DNA from: Caldalkalibacillus uzonensis
GTDB taxonomy: Bacteria; Bacillota; Bacilli; Caldalkalibacillales; Caldalkalibacillaceae
Reading direction: 5' to 3'
DNA length: 64,000 nt
NCBI RefSeq assembly: GCF_030814135.1
Contig: NZ_JAUSUQ010000009.1
Location: 1-64,000 of the forward strand
The notes under the pieces: model-generated
Told to the model about the DNA's origin: nothing
What the model saw: only the letters and a program-made list of their open reading frames with translations
Databases searched by the model: none
Translations under genes and position numbers: made by a program
In this document: in pieces, positions 63,221 to 64,000 of the stretch
Position numbering within the stretch: position 1 is the stretch's first letter
Layout of the letters: each line of letters opens with the position of its first letter

Positions 63221-63634
63221 TTGAAATCATATCTCATTAACTGTCTGGCCGTGGGCATCGGAGGAGCTCTTGGCACCCTTTTCCGTTACTTGATTAACAT
63301 CTCTATCCTTGGGTCTCCTTTTCCTTTGGCAACCGTCATTGAAAATATTGTGGGCAGCTTTGTGCTGGGGGGCTTAACAGGTTGGCTTGTCTTTAAAAAA
63401 ATAAAAGAGTGGTTGAAAACAGGCCTGGGTGTGGGGCTATGCGGAGGATTCACCACCATGTCAACTTTGGCAGCTGATACCGTTATGGTTTACCAAAATA
63501 TGGACATGGGCTGGGCATTTTTCTATATTACATTATCTCTGTTTGGCGGGATCATCTTTGCCGGGTTAGGTTACCTGCTGGGGGTAAAACTGGGTGAGCA
63601 AACCGCCCAAAGGAAAGCAGGTGAACAAACATGA
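63221..63634 (+). CDS. crcB: Fluoride channel subunit CrcB/FluC (first copy)
   Basis: A 137-residue four-helix membrane protein that exports fluoride as a dual-topology or hetero-dimer. Landmarks are GGALGTLFRYLIN (about 14-26), the pore Asn in ENIVGSFVLGG (about 45) and LCGGFTTMSTLAADT (about 73-87). TTG start with GGGAGG upstream. Its stop overlaps the start of a second crcB by four bases, so the two form an antiparallel heterodimer pair, common in Bacillus. I looked for a fluoride riboswitch upstream and did not find its conserved core. Confidence 0.92.
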   Translation: MKSYLINCLAVGIGGALGTLFRYLINISILGSPFPLATVIENIVGSFVLGGLTGWLVFKKIKEWLKTGLGVGLCGGFTTMSTLAADTVMVYQNMDMGWAFFYITLSLFGGIIFAGLGYLLGVKLGEQTAQRKAGEQT

Positions 63635-64000
63635 ACCTTCTTCTGTTAACTTTAGGCGGCGCATTTGGGGCTGTTTCCCGTTATATGGTTGGCATCGTGA
63701 TCATGAGAGCATTCCCTAATCCGCCTATACCTGTTGCGATGGTTAGCGTCAATTTTTTAGGATCGCTTGGTTTAGGCTGTTTTTTGGGCCTCTACTTTGG
63801 TTCCATTCCTTTTGACGCCTATGCCTATCCGCTATTTCTGCTCCTGGGCGTTGGCTTTTTTGGTGCTTTCACCACGTTTTCCACTTTCAGTGTGGAGGCG
63901 GTTCAGCTGATCCGGGATAAACAACCGGCTAAAGCACTGCTTTACATCTCGGCTTCCATCTTAGGGAGCATTGCTCTTTTTTTGCTGGGGTTCAGTTTGT
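63631..64000 (+). CDS. crcB: Fluoride channel subunit CrcB/FluC (second copy, cut by window end)
   Basis: At least 123 residues visible, continuing past the window. GGAFGAVSRYMVG at the N-terminus, PIPVAMVSVNFLGSLGLGCFLG with the pore Asn, and GFFGAFTTFSTFSVEA with the phenylalanine track. Overlaps the first copy (ATGA). Confidence 0.92.
   Translation, partial: MNLLLLTLGGAFGAVSRYMVGIVIMRAFPNPPIPVAMVSVNFLGSLGLGCFLGLYFGSIPFDAYAYPLFLLLGVGFFGAFTTFSTFSVEAVQLIRDKQPAKALLYISASILGSIALFLLGFSL

Overview
The window looks like chromosome of a Gram-positive, low-to-mid-GC member of Bacillales, probably an alkaliphilic or thermophilic Bacillaceae relative such as a Caldalkalibacillus-like organism. The grounds are AddAB instead of RecBCD, a PyrR-type attenuator, a c-di-AMP riboswitch before ktrAB, a YjcZ-type small sporulation protein, strong AGGAGG ribosome binding sites with frequent TTG/GTG starts, and an Erm(D)-like rRNA methylase with an RLR-type leader peptide. 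The genus is an inference.

Layout. 0-2.8 kb (mostly minus): DUF1648 membrane protein, tRNA-Arg(CCT), a coiled-coil protein with nine 9-residue repeats, and an AlaX-type alanyl-tRNA editing protein. 2.9-8.2 kb (plus): an acid-sugar catabolic cluster with a PrpR-like regulator, KdgT-type permease, DUF1537 kinase and PdxA2-type dehydrogenase, which together fit uptake, phosphorylation and oxidative decarboxylation of a four-carbon acid sugar such as D-threonate. 8.4-15 kb (minus): MBL hydrolase, then a TRAP-TAXI transporter (fused permease, binding lipoprotein) followed by a membrane-anchored FAD oxidase and a six-helix half-MFS protein. 15-27 kb (minus): addB-addA-sbcD-sbcC recombination and repair operon. 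27-30 kb (minus): YihY/BrkB protein and a PAS-GGDEF-EAL protein. 30-33 kb (plus): codB-codA behind a complete sigma-A promoter, PyrR-binding loop and terminator. 33-39 kb: ElaA-type acetyltransferase, VOC protein, erm with leader peptide and attenuator, broken rlmA, SRPBCC plus ArsR pair, gene debris, a P-loop kinase and a YugP-type metalloprotease.

39.2-46.8 kb: a 7.5-kb satellite-like integrated element in tRNA-Val(GAC), bounded by 48-bp direct repeats. It carries a frameshifted tyrosine integrase, an unrecognised zinc-ribbon protein, two small HTH proteins, a CHC2 primase zinc domain, a DUF3987 protein, an iteron-like tract and several tiny genes. There are no capsid or conjugation genes.

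46.8-51.4 kb: gene debris, a ferritin-like protein, and a peroxiredoxin whose peroxidatic cysteine codon is an in-frame TGA followed by a hairpin of bacterial SECIS form (candidate selenoprotein); then IS200/IS605, amidase and crcB fragments; then ktrA-ktrB behind a c-di-AMP riboswitch. 51.6-59.6 kb (minus): a thiazole/oxazole-modified microcin (TOMM) locus of heterocycloanthracin type, with an 86-residue precursor containing 15 cysteines, a ThiF-like partner, a YcaO cyclodehydratase and a SagB-type dehydrogenase. A degraded second copy of the sagB 3' part lies about 2 kb away. 60-64 kb: beta-lactamase-fold hydrolase, CapA lipoprotein, CDGSH iron-sulfur protein and a tandem crcB pair that runs off the window edge.
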